Shown: piece after piece, positions 7,134-14,837 of the stretch
Layout of the letters: the number at the start of each line of letters is the position of its first letter
Position numbering within the stretch: position 1 is the stretch's first letter
NCBI GenBank assembly: GCA_045580105.1
Contig: JAZNNH010000015.1
Span: forward strand, 1 to 15,891
From: RGIG5579 sp045580105
GTDB taxonomy: Bacteria; Bacillota; Clostridia; Oscillospirales; SIG627
Reading direction: 5' to 3'
DNA length: 15,891 nucleotides
Program-made: the position numbers and the translations under genes
Notes under the pieces: model-generated
Database searches by the model: none
Seen by the model: the letters and a program-made list of their open reading frames with translations, nothing else
What the model was told of the DNA's origin: nothing

Positions 7134-8545
7134 TGGAAATTCTGTGCGAAAACGAAGCAAGGCGCCTCTTTTTATACCACCTTGCGCAGTGCTATTTTCA
7201 CGAAAAAGCAGAAGAGCTTACGATCATCCCCTCCTTTTCTCCGCAAAACGTGAAAGTTCATCTGAAACCGGGCGAAAAAATTTCTTGCGGAACAGCTCCG
7301 GTCGATCTTACTTTGCACCGTGAGCGGGAACGCGCCGAGAGAGCCGCGCTGGGCTTATCGTTTGCCCGCGCCGCTTTCGGTCTGACGCAATACCGCCCGC
7401 CCTACGGCACGCTCGTGGGCGTGCGGCCCGTAAAAGTTCCGCTTTTTTATTTGGAACACAACATGTCAGAGGACAACGTTTTATCTTTACTCCAAACCGA
7501 GTTTTGCGTTTGGGAGAAAAAAGCAAAGTTGCTGGTCGATCTTGCGAAAACCGAATTGGAATTTGCCACCTCTTTGACGCGGGACGACGCGATGCTCTAC
7601 GTTTCCATTCCCTTTTGTCCGAGCCGCTGTACGTACTGCTCCTTCGTGTTCCCCGCGGTTCCGTCCCATTTGGGAATGATTCCCGAATATTTGGAACTGT
7701 TAAAAGAAGAATTGCGCCTGACCGCCGAGCTTGTGCGCGAAAAAGGAAAACGGATTCGCGCCGTCTACATCGGAGGGGGCACACCCGGTATTCTGAGCGC
7801 CGAAGAGCTAAAATCCCTGCTCTTACACATCAAAGCCGAATTTGATTTGAGCCACTGTCTTGAATTTTGCGTTGAAATCGGACGGCCGGATACCGTAACG
7901 GCAGAAAAGCTTGATGAACTACGCGATGCCGGCGTAAACCGAATCAGCATCAATCCGCAGACCACCTGCGATCAAACCTTGGAGAAAATCGGTCGCCGCC
8001 ACAGCGCAAAGGACTTTTTTGACGCGATGGCGCTGGCAAAAGAATATCCCTTTTTCATCAACTGCGATCTGATTTCGGCTCTGCCCGGAGAAACGCCCGA
8101 CGTATTTTTAAACTCGGTGAGCGAGGTGCTTTCTACCGAGCCGGATAACGTGACCATTCACGCGCTTTGCCAAAAAAAATCCGCCGAGGACCAAACGCTC
8201 CTGCACGCTTCCGAAGATTTTTCCGATGCGGTGGAAAAGGCACACGCGCTTTGTATAAACGCAGGGCTTACCCCATATTATTTATACAGACAAAAAAGAA
8301 GCAGCAGCGACTTGGAAAATTTGGGCTTTGCCAAAAAGGAAAGTTTCGGGTTCTACAATCTTGCGATGATGGAAGACCTTTGCGATATTTTCGCCTGCGG
8401 TGCGGGTGCCATCAGCAAATTGGTGCCGCAAAACAAAAACGGAAAAATCCGTCGTTTTGCCGGTTTCAAATACCCCTTTGAATACAAAAACAATCCGGAG
8501 AAAGTCCGAGAAAAGATCGATCAGTTGCGCCACGAAATTCAATAA
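7133..8545 (+). CDS. hemZ: HemZ-type radical SAM coproporphyrinogen III oxidase-like protein
   Basis: A 470-residue radical SAM protein of the HemN/HemZ group, annotated as oxygen-independent coproporphyrinogen dehydrogenase in porphyrin synthesis. The N-terminal 150 residues hold the HemZ-specific region, with YGTLVGVRPVK (91-101). The SAM cluster motif is SIPFCPSRCTYCSF with Cys162, Cys166 and Cys169; note CPSRCTYC, the C-x3-C-x2-C spacing. GGGTPG lies near residue 216, followed by a TIM-barrel pattern. I chose ATG 7133 because it forms a TGATG junction with dtd and has AAGGAT 7 bases upstream. An in-frame ATG at 7109 lies inside dtd and has no SD. The rel-dtd-hemZ order is common in clostridia. 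HemZ activity is weakly documented, and no other heme gene is present here, so the substrate is inferred from family. Confidence 0.88.
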   Translation: MEILCENEARRLFLYHLAQCYFHEKAEELTIIPSFSPQNVKVHLKPGEKISCGTAPVDLTLHRERERAERAALGLSFARAAFGLTQYRPPYGTLVGVRPVKVPLFYLEHNMSEDNVLSLLQTEFCVWEKKAKLLVDLAKTELEFATSLTRDDAMLYVSIPFCPSRCTYCSFVFPAVPSHLGMIPEYLELLKEELRLTAELVREKGKRIRAVYIGGGTPGILSAEELKSLLLHIKAEFDLSHCLEFCVEIGRPDTVTAEKLDELRDAGVNRISINPQTTCDQTLEKIGRRHSAKDFFDAMALAKEYPFFINCDLISALPGETPDVFLNSVSEVLSTEPDNVTIHALCQKKSAEDQTLLHASEDFSDAVEKAHALCINAGLTPYYLYRQKRSSSDLENLGFAKKESFGFYNLAMMEDLCDIFACGAGAISKLVPQNKNGKIRRFAGFKYPFEYKNNPEKVREKIDQLRHEIQ

Positions 8546-8554
8546 GGAGAGAAG

Positions 8555-9463
8555 ATGAACACCATCATTTTTCCCCGATCGGGCACTTGGGACAAACAAG
8601 CGCTCGTCCACCAATACGAATCCGCCTATCAAAATAAGATTGCACAAGCCGCGCGCCTTGCGCTGGAGAAGCACGTGCGCTTTGTCTTTTTGGCAGGTCC
8701 CAGCTGCAGTGGAAAAACCACCACGAGCTTGGAACTGATCCGAGCGCTGGAGGGGGCGGGAAAACGAGTGCTTTCGTTTTCAACCGACGACTTCTTTTTC
8801 AACAGAGAACTCGCAAAACGCAACGAGGACGGAACGCCCGATTTTGATACCTTCGAGCATACGGATTCAAAGCTGATCATTTCCACTCTCCATCTTTTAA
8901 GCGAAGGAAAAACCACGAATTTACCCGTCTATGACTTTACCATCGGAAAACGATCCGAACAAACGATTCTCGTTGATCCCAAGGATTACGATATTTTCAT
9001 TTTGGAAGGCATTCACGCTTTAAACGACGTCATTCTCGATGCGATGCCCGAAAAGGTGCCGTATTTGTGCTTTTATTTAGACGTGTCCTCCGGCGTGAAA
9101 TTGGCGGGAGAGAGCACTTTTCTCACCGCGGATGAAGTGCGGTTTTGCCGCCGATTGATTCGCGATTTCAAGCACCGAGGTGCCAACGCCGACCGAAGCT
9201 TTTCGCTGTGGAAACACGTACTTCGGAACGAAAAAATCATTTTGCACCCCTTTCGAAAAAACGCTTTGTTTACCATTACCACCGATTTTTGCTACGAAAT
9301 TGCGGTGGAAAAGGAAGAAGTTTGCGCGCTTTTGGACAAGGTCGATCCAAACGGCCCTTTTTTGAAAAAGGCAAAAGAATTGCAAAAAAAACTGGCTCCG
9401 TTCCCTTCTTGGGAAAGGGCTTTGGTTCCAAAAAATTCTGTTTTACGGGAGTTTATTGATTAA
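8555..9463 (+). CDS. Uridine kinase / phosphoribulokinase-like P-loop kinase
   Basis: A 302-residue cytosolic kinase. The Walker A is GPSCSGKTT (48-56). Further family features are STDDFFFNRE (76-85), PDFDTFEHTD (95-104), PVYDFTIGKRSE (124-135), LEGIHALN (150-157) and RLIRDFKHRGANADRS (200-215), the arginine-rich lid typical of uridine-kinase-like enzymes. Nucleoside phosphorylation is the most likely reaction, but the substrate is not certain. Related clostridial nucleoside kinases that I know are about 550 residues with an N-terminal TGS domain. Here only about 40 residues precede the kinase core, so this is a short form. The SD AAGGAG overlaps the hemZ stop, and the stop TAA directly abuts the flippase ATG. 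Confidence 0.85.
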   Translation: MNTIIFPRSGTWDKQALVHQYESAYQNKIAQAARLALEKHVRFVFLAGPSCSGKTTTSLELIRALEGAGKRVLSFSTDDFFFNRELAKRNEDGTPDFDTFEHTDSKLIISTLHLLSEGKTTNLPVYDFTIGKRSEQTILVDPKDYDIFILEGIHALNDVILDAMPEKVPYLCFYLDVSSGVKLAGESTFLTADEVRFCRRLIRDFKHRGANADRSFSLWKHVLRNEKIILHPFRKNALFTITTDFCYEIAVEKEEVCALLDKVDPNGPFLKKAKELQKKLAPFPSWERALVPKNSVLREFID

Positions 9464-11131
9464 ATGGCAAAGAAAAAACAAGGTTTTGTGTACGGCGCTC
9501 TGATTTTGATGCTGTCGAACATCATCGTGAAAATCGTAGGCGCACTGTTTAAAATTCCGCTGGCAAATGCCATCGGAGATACCGCAATGGGGTATTTCAG
9601 TTCCGCTTATTCCATTTATTCGATGTGCTTTCTCATTTCCACCGCGGGACTTCCCGTTGCCATTTCCCGTATGATCGCCGCTTCCCGTGCCAGAGGCCGC
9701 GGGCAAGAGGTGGATGCCATTTACCGCATCAGTCTTTTGATTTTCGTGGTCATCGGATTCGTGGGCTCCGCGGCTCTCTTTTTCGGCTCCGACGCCATTG
9801 CCGCGGCGCAGGGAGAAGAGGCACTGCATCTTTGCATCAAAACCATTTCCCCTATTATGTTCTTCATTTGCTTGGTTTCCTCCATCCGAGGATATTTTCA
9901 GGGCTGTCAAAACATGGTTCCCACCGCCATCTCTCAAGTCATTGAGGTGATGGGAAATCTGTGTCTGGGCTTGACGGCAGGCGTTCTGGCAAACAAAAAC
10001 GGCTACCCGCCGGCAACGGTTGCTTCCTTTGCCTTGGGCGGTGTCACGCTGGGCGTGGTTGCTTCCGCGGTTTATATGGCGTTTGCCAAATGGGTCGGTG
10101 ACCGCGACCGCGAAGTAGGAATGGACAGTAGCTGTAAAAGCAAAAAAGAATTGGCAAAGGAACTGGTTCTCATTGCCATTCCTATCACCATTTCTTCCAG
10201 CGTTCTTTCTTTGACCAGTGTCATTGACTCCGTTTTGGCGGTGCGCCGACTTGGCGATGCTTGTGTCGGAGTTTCCTATTTTGCCGCCGATCCGAAAAAT
10301 CCCGTTGCCGTGACGCTTTACGGCGCCTACATGGCAAAAGCGGTGACGCTCTTTAATTTGCCCCCCACCATCATTTATCCCTTTGCCATCAGCATCATTC
10401 CCGCCATCAGCTCTGCGGACGCCACAAGCGACCGAGGCGAGCTGAAAAAGACGATGGATTTTACGTTCCGCATTGTTTGCGTGATCTGTCTTCCTTGCGC
10501 CGTGGGACTCGGCGTCATGGCAAAACCCATTATCGATCTGCTCTTTTCCTCGAACGATCCCATTTATTTAAATGGGGTTGGAGAAGCGTTCTATTCCAAC
10601 AGCGTGGTTGCCCCGATGCTGACCGTCCTTTCTGCCGCGATTCTCTTTTCCGGTTTGATCAGCGTGAGCGGTGCGATGCTTCAGGCATCGGGCTATGCTC
10701 ACTTGAGCATCATTTCCACCTGCTGCGGTGTGGGTGTGAAAGCACTTGCCGCTTGGGTTCTGATCGGCATTCCCGCCATCGGACATTTCGGCATTCCCAT
10801 TTCCACACTCTGCTGTTATCTGATTATGTTCTGCTTCAATTTGTATTTTTTGGCAAAGCACGTGGACTACCGACTTCCCTTCCGAACCATTCTTCTCCGT
10901 CCTTTGATCAGCGCCGCCTTCTGCGGTGTTGCCGCCATCGCTTCTTACCTTTGTCTGAAGCCCCATCTTCCCTCTGCTTTGGCAACGCTTGCAAGCATTC
11001 TGGTCGCGGCAATCGTTTACCTTGTCACGCTTTTCCGCATTCGCGGCTTTGAAAAAGAAGACGTTTTGATGCTTCCCAAGGGAGAGTTTATTTTCAAACT
11101 CTTGTGCAAACTCCGTTTGATTCGAGGATGA
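9464..11131 (+). CDS. SpoVB-like oligosaccharide/lipid II flippase (MOP superfamily)
   Basis: A 555-residue polytopic membrane protein with about 14 hydrophobic spans. The N-terminus, with AKKKQGFVYGALILMLSNII followed by KIPLANAIGDTAMGYFSSAY, is typical of the polysaccharide-synthesis/SpoVB branch of MOP exporters. In Bacillus, SpoVB is linked to cortex peptidoglycan during sporulation, and other paralogues (YtgP/MurJ-like) flip lipid II in growing cells. Which role applies cannot be decided here. No frameshift is visible. The ATG follows the kinase stop with no gap, and GGGAG lies about 13 bases upstream, so translation is probably coupled to the kinase. The nuclease gene starts one base after its stop. 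Confidence 0.88.
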   Translation: MAKKKQGFVYGALILMLSNIIVKIVGALFKIPLANAIGDTAMGYFSSAYSIYSMCFLISTAGLPVAISRMIAASRARGRGQEVDAIYRISLLIFVVIGFVGSAALFFGSDAIAAAQGEEALHLCIKTISPIMFFICLVSSIRGYFQGCQNMVPTAISQVIEVMGNLCLGLTAGVLANKNGYPPATVASFALGGVTLGVVASAVYMAFAKWVGDRDREVGMDSSCKSKKELAKELVLIAIPITISSSVLSLTSVIDSVLAVRRLGDACVGVSYFAADPKNPVAVTLYGAYMAKAVTLFNLPPTIIYPFAISIIPAISSADATSDRGELKKTMDFTFRIVCVICLPCAVGLGVMAKPIIDLLFSSNDPIYLNGVGEAFYSNSVVAPMLTVLSAAILFSGLISVSGAMLQASGYAHLSIISTCCGVGVKALAAWVLIGIPAIGHFGIPISTLCCYLIMFCFNLYFLAKHVDYRLPFRTILLRPLISAAFCGVAAIASYLCLKPHLPSALATLASILVAAIVYLVTLFRIRGFEKEDVLMLPKGEFIFKLLCKLRLIRG

Positions 11132-11132
11132 T

Positions 11133-11978
11133 ATGAAAAAGAACGACCTTGGCAAAGCGCTTTCGTGGATTCTCGTCCTTCTTTGCCTTTTGGCGGTATT
11201 CGGATACGAGCACCACGTCAATCAAACCCTTTCCGAACCGCAAACACCGGAAACGCTCGCATCGACCCCCTCTTTGGAATCGGAAACTTCGGAACCGCTC
11301 CTCTTTCCTTCTACCACGCAAGACCGTGAAAACAAGGAGCAAAGCCCGAATCCCAACCAAGGCAATTCCACTTCCGATCCAATCGAACCGTCTTCGATTC
11401 CTCCCTACCGCAATTCCCCCTTTGTCATCCTAAACGACAACAAGCCCGCGTTCACCGCTTCGGAAATCACCTCCACGGCGTTTGAATCCTATTCCGATCT
11501 TGATTTTTTAGGACGGTGCGGTGCCGCTTTCGCCTGTTGCGGAAAAGAGCTTATGCCCGAAAAAGGGGAAAAGCGGGAAAGCATCAGCAGCATTTACCCG
11601 AGCGGATGGGTGCAGGCAAAATACGATGCGATCAACGGCGGCTATTTATACAATCGTTGCCATTTGATCGGCTGGCAACTTTCCGCGGAAAACGCAAACC
11701 GCAAGAACCTGATTACGGGAACCAAATATATGAATACCCACGGGATGCTTCCGTTTGAGAATATGATTGCCGACTACATCAAGGAAACCGGCAATCACGT
11801 GATGTACCGTGTCACTCCCGTGTACAAAAACCAATACGATTTGGTTGCAAGCGGAGTTCGCTTGGAAGCATACTCCGTGGAGGATGAGGGCGAAGGCATC
11901 TGCTTTCACGTATATTGCTATAACGTGCAACCGAATATTACCATCGATTATGCAACGGGAAACAGCCACCAAAAATAA
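11133..11978 (+). CDS. Membrane-anchored DNA/RNA non-specific endonuclease
   Basis: 281 residues. A positively charged start and one hydrophobic span (about 9-25, WILVLLCLLAVFGY) suggest a signal anchor that exports the protein. A Ser/Thr/Pro/Glu-rich linker (about 30-92) of the kind seen in wall-crossing regions precedes the catalytic domain (about 95-275). That domain holds YLYNRCHLIGWQL with the presumed catalytic His177, and NLITGTKYMN (192-201) with Asn191 or 192 as the likely metal ligand, as in bba-Me nucleases of the Endonuclease_NS_2 group. The usual DRGH has the form NRCH, which I recall as normal for this clostridial subgroup. It is the last gene of the operon, one base from the flippase stop, with GAGG as SD. 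Scavenging of extracellular DNA or lateral competence are possible roles. Confidence 0.87.
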   Translation: MKKNDLGKALSWILVLLCLLAVFGYEHHVNQTLSEPQTPETLASTPSLESETSEPLLFPSTTQDRENKEQSPNPNQGNSTSDPIEPSSIPPYRNSPFVILNDNKPAFTASEITSTAFESYSDLDFLGRCGAAFACCGKELMPEKGEKRESISSIYPSGWVQAKYDAINGGYLYNRCHLIGWQLSAENANRKNLITGTKYMNTHGMLPFENMIADYIKETGNHVMYRVTPVYKNQYDLVASGVRLEAYSVEDEGEGICFHVYCYNVQPNITIDYATGNSHQK

Positions 11979-11990
11979 CAATCCATACAA

Positions 11991-12027
11991 AAACGGCGTT
12001 GGAGTCAATCCAACGCCGTTTGTTTAT
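11991..12027. terminator. Bidirectional intrinsic terminator
   Basis: AAACGGCGTTGGA (11991-12003), loop GTCAA, TCCAACGCCGTTT (12009-12021), a perfect 13-bp stem. T-rich on both strands: TTTGTTTATTTT downstream on plus, AAAAA before it giving UUUUU on minus. It serves both the convergent rel operon and the minus-strand M20 gene, whose stop lies 3 bases beyond it. Confidence 0.93.
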
Positions 12028-13163
12028 TTTGTTTTTTGATCTGCCAAATCGCAAAGCAAAAGATGCGCTAATTTTAAATTGGGTTCGATCGTGGAGATTT
12101 CCAAATACTCGCGATCGCTGTGGTCGTGGTCACCGGTGGGTGCCAAGCCGTCCAAGCAAATCGGCCCGTGGGCACAAATATGATTGGCATCGGAAAGCCC
12201 GCCGCGGGGCTTAACAAAGAAATCCAATCCGTTTTCCTTGGCAAGACGGGTCACGTGATCAATATAGCCGTGCGTTTCTTTTTTGGGCTTCATCGGCGCA
12301 ACGCTTCGTTTGTCTTTCACTTCCACTCTCACGCCGGCCTTTTTAGCGTGGGCTTTGAGTTCCTCCAGCGTCGCTTCGATCTTTTGCATCTCTTCCGGCT
12401 CATAGAAACGGGATTCGAAGATCATTTTGGCATAGTCGGGCACCACGTTATATTTCACGCCGCCCTCAACCACACCGATGTTAACGGAAGTTTCCCGCTC
12501 GCGGTTATGAAGGGTATTCAGTTTGCTGCCCCAAACGATCAGCTCGTTGATGGCAGAAACCATACCGCCGTTGAAAATATATCCTGCGTGACCGGCCTGC
12601 CCGTGAAACTCCACGGTGGCGGAAACAGACCCCTTGCGCTGGATGGTGTGAGAGCCGTCGGTGGTGGCGGCTTCAAAGACGAAGGCGTAGTCGCAAATCT
12701 TGGCGTATTCGTCAATCAAGGTCGCGGAATAGCGACTGTTGATCTCCTCATCCGGATTGAAAATGACCAAGATGTTGAGTTTTTCCAGCACGTCTTTCGG
12801 AAGCTGCTCCAGCACGTGAACGATTGCCAAGTCGCCTTGCTTCATATCAATAACACCCAAGCCCCAGGCGCGTTTTTCATCGCGACGGAACGGGCGTTTT
12901 GCCGTTTCACCCGTGGGGAAAACGGTATCCACGTGACCGACCAGCATCACGTCAAAGTGCCCCGCCTCTCGGTTTTTCACGACCGTGCATTTGCCGGTTT
13001 TGCTTCCCACGTCAACCTGCTGGGCAATCCATCCCATTGCAACCAGACGGTCAGCAAGCCATTTGCCGACCGCGGTGATCCCGTCGGGATTGCCTTGTCC
13101 GCTGTCCATATTGACAAGGAGCTCCAATTCCTGCAAAAACCGTTCTACGTCAACTTTCATCAT
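12024..13163 (-). CDS. M20 family metallopeptidase (carboxypeptidase G2-like)
   Basis: A 379-residue cytosolic di-zinc hydrolase. Metal and catalytic residues are readable: His77 with Asp79 (VGHVDTVFP), Asp106 (GVIDMKQGD), Glu139 as base and Glu140 (NPDEEINSR), Glu164 (FVFEAA), and a C-terminal His in GDHDHSDREY. A lid domain begins near 180 (GQAGHAGYIF). It probably releases a C-terminal amino acid, such as glutamate, from a peptide or folate-like conjugate; the substrate is unproven. The start is ATG 13163: AGGAGG lies 8 bases upstream, while the reading frame stays open to 13244 with no SD there. It is the third gene of the B12 unit, 73 bases after the ECF S component with no terminator seen between, so cotranscription is likely. 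Confidence 0.92.
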   Translation of the reverse strand: MMKVDVERFLQELELLVNMDSGQGNPDGITAVGKWLADRLVAMGWIAQQVDVGSKTGKCTVVKNREAGHFDVMLVGHVDTVFPTGETAKRPFRRDEKRAWGLGVIDMKQGDLAIVHVLEQLPKDVLEKLNILVIFNPDEEINSRYSATLIDEYAKICDYAFVFEAATTDGSHTIQRKGSVSATVEFHGQAGHAGYIFNGGMVSAINELIVWGSKLNTLHNRERETSVNIGVVEGGVKYNVVPDYAKMIFESRFYEPEEMQKIEATLEELKAHAKKAGVRVEVKDKRSVAPMKPKKETHGYIDHVTRLAKENGLDFFVKPRGGLSDANHICAHGPICLDGLAPTGDHDHSDREYLEISTIEPNLKLAHLLLCDLADQKTK

Positions 13164-13236
13164 GGCTGATTCCTCCTCGTTTTCCGACCGACAGAACGCC
13201 CTTTTAGGCATCTTTCTGCGGCACGAAAACGCATTG

Positions 13237-13764
13237 TTATGCAAAATTTGTTTTTTTCAAAAGTTTTTTGAACAAAAGCGACATGGGTAGCACCAAGGTG
13301 CAAAAGACCAAGTTTCCGATGGCGTGAAGAATATCAAAAGAAAATCCGGCAGCAATCCAAGCAAGGGTTTGTTGAAAATTCAAGCCAAAGAGAAGCGACT
13401 GTACCGGAGCGTACAAAATGCCGAAGGCCAGCCCGTGCAAAACGCCGATGGCAGGGTAAAGGAACGCGGCGACCCGATTGGGAATCTTCTTTGGCACAAG
13501 CATGCCGACACCCCATAAAATGAGCCAAACATACAGATACGGAATCCAAGAAAGGGAAAAACCCCAGCGCAATCCGATCAAAAATATGTAGATGTAAAGA
13601 GGTACCAAGCCCTTGGTTCGGAACACCACGGCAAAAAGGAGCGTAAACATTCCCGTCAAGTGAATGTTCGGAAACGCTTCCATCACGACTTGGGTGCAGA
13701 ACATCAGGGCTCCCAGCATGGAAAACAGGACCAATTCAAATATTTTTTGCGACTGTTTCGACAT
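13237..13764 (-). CDS. ECF transporter S component, probable cobalamin-specific
   Basis: A 175-residue very hydrophobic protein with five or six spans (about 8-28, 37-58, 70-90, 97-120, 128-150, 150-165) and a basic C-terminus. Size and pattern match substrate-binding S components of energy-coupling-factor vitamin transporters. They use a shared EcfT/EcfA module encoded elsewhere; none is in this window. The gene starts two bases after the DUF4430 lipoprotein stop and lies under the cobalamin riboswitch, so vitamin B12 or a precursor is the likely substrate (inference from control and partner, not from binding residues). A queuosine, riboflavin or other vitamin S component would look similar by eye. 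Confidence 0.8.
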   Translation of the reverse strand: MSKQSQKIFELVLFSMLGALMFCTQVVMEAFPNIHLTGMFTLLFAVVFRTKGLVPLYIYIFLIGLRWGFSLSWIPYLYVWLILWGVGMLVPKKIPNRVAAFLYPAIGVLHGLAFGILYAPVQSLLFGLNFQQTLAWIAAGFSFDILHAIGNLVFCTLVLPMSLLFKKLLKKTNFA

Positions 13765-13766
13765 TT

Positions 13767-14216
13767 TTACTTGGTGCGGGTCAATTCAAAGCGATCGCCG
13801 TCCGCAATTTCCACTTCCGATGCACCGCTCATCAGCGTTTCACCGTCTTTGGACAAGCTCCAGTACGTAGCATCTTCGTCATAATCGGCCAAAATGCCGT
13901 TGACGCGTTTGATGTAAAGACCGTAAGGTCCGTCTTCGCCCTCAACCAGCTGATGTTCAAACAGGGCGTCTGCCAAAGTTGTGTAATTGGTGGAAAGAGT
14001 GAAGACCACGCTCTTATCTTCTGCTTTCACTTCCACTTTGATGGTCTTATCGCCTGTTCCAAAGGAGATGTCATTGTGATACATCGCCGTCTGCCAAAGC
14101 GGAGAAAGCGTTTCCACGGTGACGTCGTCATATTTTTCTTTGGCGCAGGAAGCCAAGCTTACCAGCATTAAAAGAGCCAGAACCAAGGACAGGAGTGTTA
14201 CGATTTTGTTTTTCAT
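13767..14216 (-). CDS. DUF4430 domain lipoprotein, probable cobalamin-binding
   Basis: A 149-residue secreted lipoprotein. The signal peptide has a KNK start, a long Leu-rich core and a lipobox LASC with Cys24, so the mature protein is anchored to the outer face of the membrane. The rest carries a DUF4430 region (about 80-149), with TLADALFEH, GPYGLYIKRVNG and YWSLSKDGE, ending at SEVEIADGDRFELTRTK. DUF4430 is related to the cobalamin-binding beta domain of transcobalamin and intrinsic factor. ATG 14216 is chosen for the signal peptide and AAAGGAAA about 9 bases upstream; a longer frame to 14306 would run through the riboswitch terminator. It likely captures cobalamin and hands it to the S component encoded next. 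Confidence 0.85.
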   Translation of the reverse strand: MKNKIVTLLSLVLALLMLVSLASCAKEKYDDVTVETLSPLWQTAMYHNDISFGTGDKTIKVEVKAEDKSVVFTLSTNYTTLADALFEHQLVEGEDGPYGLYIKRVNGILADYDEDATYWSLSKDGETLMSGASEVEIADGDRFELTRTK

Positions 14217-14250
14217 TTTTTTGTTTCCTTTCGTTTTGAAATGACAAAAG

Positions 14251-14280
14251 GATAAAATAAAAGCACCCTTCCCTGGGTGC
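14251..14280 (-). terminator. Riboswitch expression-platform terminator
   Basis: On the minus strand GCACCC (14280-14275), loop AGGGAA, GGGTGC (14268-14263), then TTTTATTTTAT. It lies between the aptamer and the DUF4430 start, so transcription probably stops here when cobalamin is bound. Confidence 0.8.
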
Positions 14281-14284
14281 AAAA

Positions 14285-14470
14285 AGATCAGGATGCCCTG
14301 CCGCATCTACCTTCTTCTCTCCCATTTGCCCAAGAGAACTTTTATCGGTCCGCAATTCGATGAGCATTCCGACTTTGAGTTATCCTCTTACGGCAATGGC
14401 GGTTGCTACGGATTTTCACCGTGATTCCCTCATCCCCGAGCAATTTCTTGCCCGGCTACAAATTTCTTTG
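14285..14470 (-). promoter_or_regulatory. Cobalamin riboswitch
   Basis: Conserved core on the minus strand: GGGAATCACGGTGAAAATCC (14429-14410), then CCATTGCCGTAAG in L5 and AGTCGGAATGCTCATCG. GATGAG (14434-14429) pairs with CTCATC (14364-14359). L5 CCATTGCC (14399-14392) is complementary to GGCAAATGG (14330-14322) except for one bulged A, matching the L5-L13 kissing loop that defines this class. A GAAA-capped hairpin CCGGGCAA/TTGCTCGG precedes the core. The leader runs from about 14508 to the ATG at 14216 and ends in the terminator at 14251-14280. It is expected to shut off the lipoprotein/ECF genes when cobalamin is plentiful. Confidence 0.93.
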
Positions 14471-14514
14471 ATGAACTGCAGTTTATTCTTTTGTTTGGGT
14501 TTTCTCCCGCACAA

Positions 14515-14543
14515 AGAGTAACACAAAGATGGAGGTCTGTCAA
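14515..14543 (-). promoter_or_regulatory. Sigma-A promoter of the B12 uptake operon
   Basis: TTGACA (14543-14538), 17 bases, TACTCT (14520-14515), with TGT before the -10 forming an extended -10. Transcription would start near 14508. The operon therefore has its own start, downstream of the terminator of the neighbouring non-coding unit. Confidence 0.75.
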
Positions 14544-14550
14544 CAGAAAA

Positions 14551-14624
14551 GCAAAAAAAAGAAAGAAAATAAAGAATGATCCCCGAACCACAATACTTTT
14601 TTCTCACGTGGCTCGGGGATCATT
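14551..14624 (-). terminator. Long intrinsic terminator closing the minus-strand non-coding unit
   Basis: On the minus strand a 17-bp stem forms between 14624-14608 and 14591-14575, with one G-U pair (14612/14587). Its 16-base loop is followed by CTTTATTTTCTTTCTTTTTTTT. The plus strand lacks a T run after the stem, so it acts on minus-strand transcripts. The stem contains the CCCCGAG element that ends the last tandem motif. Confidence 0.88.
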
Positions 14625-14657
14625 GATTTTGGTCACTGTTCATGGGACCATACCTCC
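14613..14657 (-). repeat. Tandem motif copy 1 (last transcribed)
   Basis: Minus-strand CGGAGGTATGGTCCC (14658-14644) followed by AGTGACC and GATCCCCGAG, the latter forming the 5' strand of the terminator stem. Differs from copies 2 and 3 at the first base and with T for C in TAC. Confidence 0.7.
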
Positions 14658-14776
14658 GATTATTTTGTTGAAGTCACAAGATGAAGATCTGTCTTTCTCC
14701 TTACTTTCATTTTGCACAATGGCCGTGCCGCATAGCGGTAATTTGTGGTAAAAGAACGGATCTTTTTTGTTTTCCG

Positions 14777-14820
14777 ATCACTCGGGATCAATCAAACCTT
14801 TCCTTTGGACCGTACCTCCT
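14777..14820 (-). repeat. Tandem motif copy 2
   Basis: Minus-strand AGGAGGTACGGTCC (14820-14807), identical to copy 3 over 14 bases, then TTGATCCCGAGTGATCGG. The right part can form CCGA-GUGA-UCGG, a GNRA-capped hairpin. About 64 bases from copy 3. Confidence 0.8.
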
Positions 14821-14837
14821 AAAATTATTTCATTCCT

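Noticed and set aside
12120..13169. Long plus-strand frame opposite the M20 peptidase gene
   Set aside because: The minus-strand product has all M20 metal ligands and an AGGAGG SD; the plus frame has neither.
14217..14306. N-terminal extension of the DUF4430 lipoprotein
   Set aside because: It would run through the riboswitch terminator hairpin and put residues before a normal signal peptide.
14670..14702. A possible fifth, degenerate copy of the motif
   Set aside because: AAGGAGAAAGAC...GTGAC shares only GGAG and GTGAC with the others; too weak to count.
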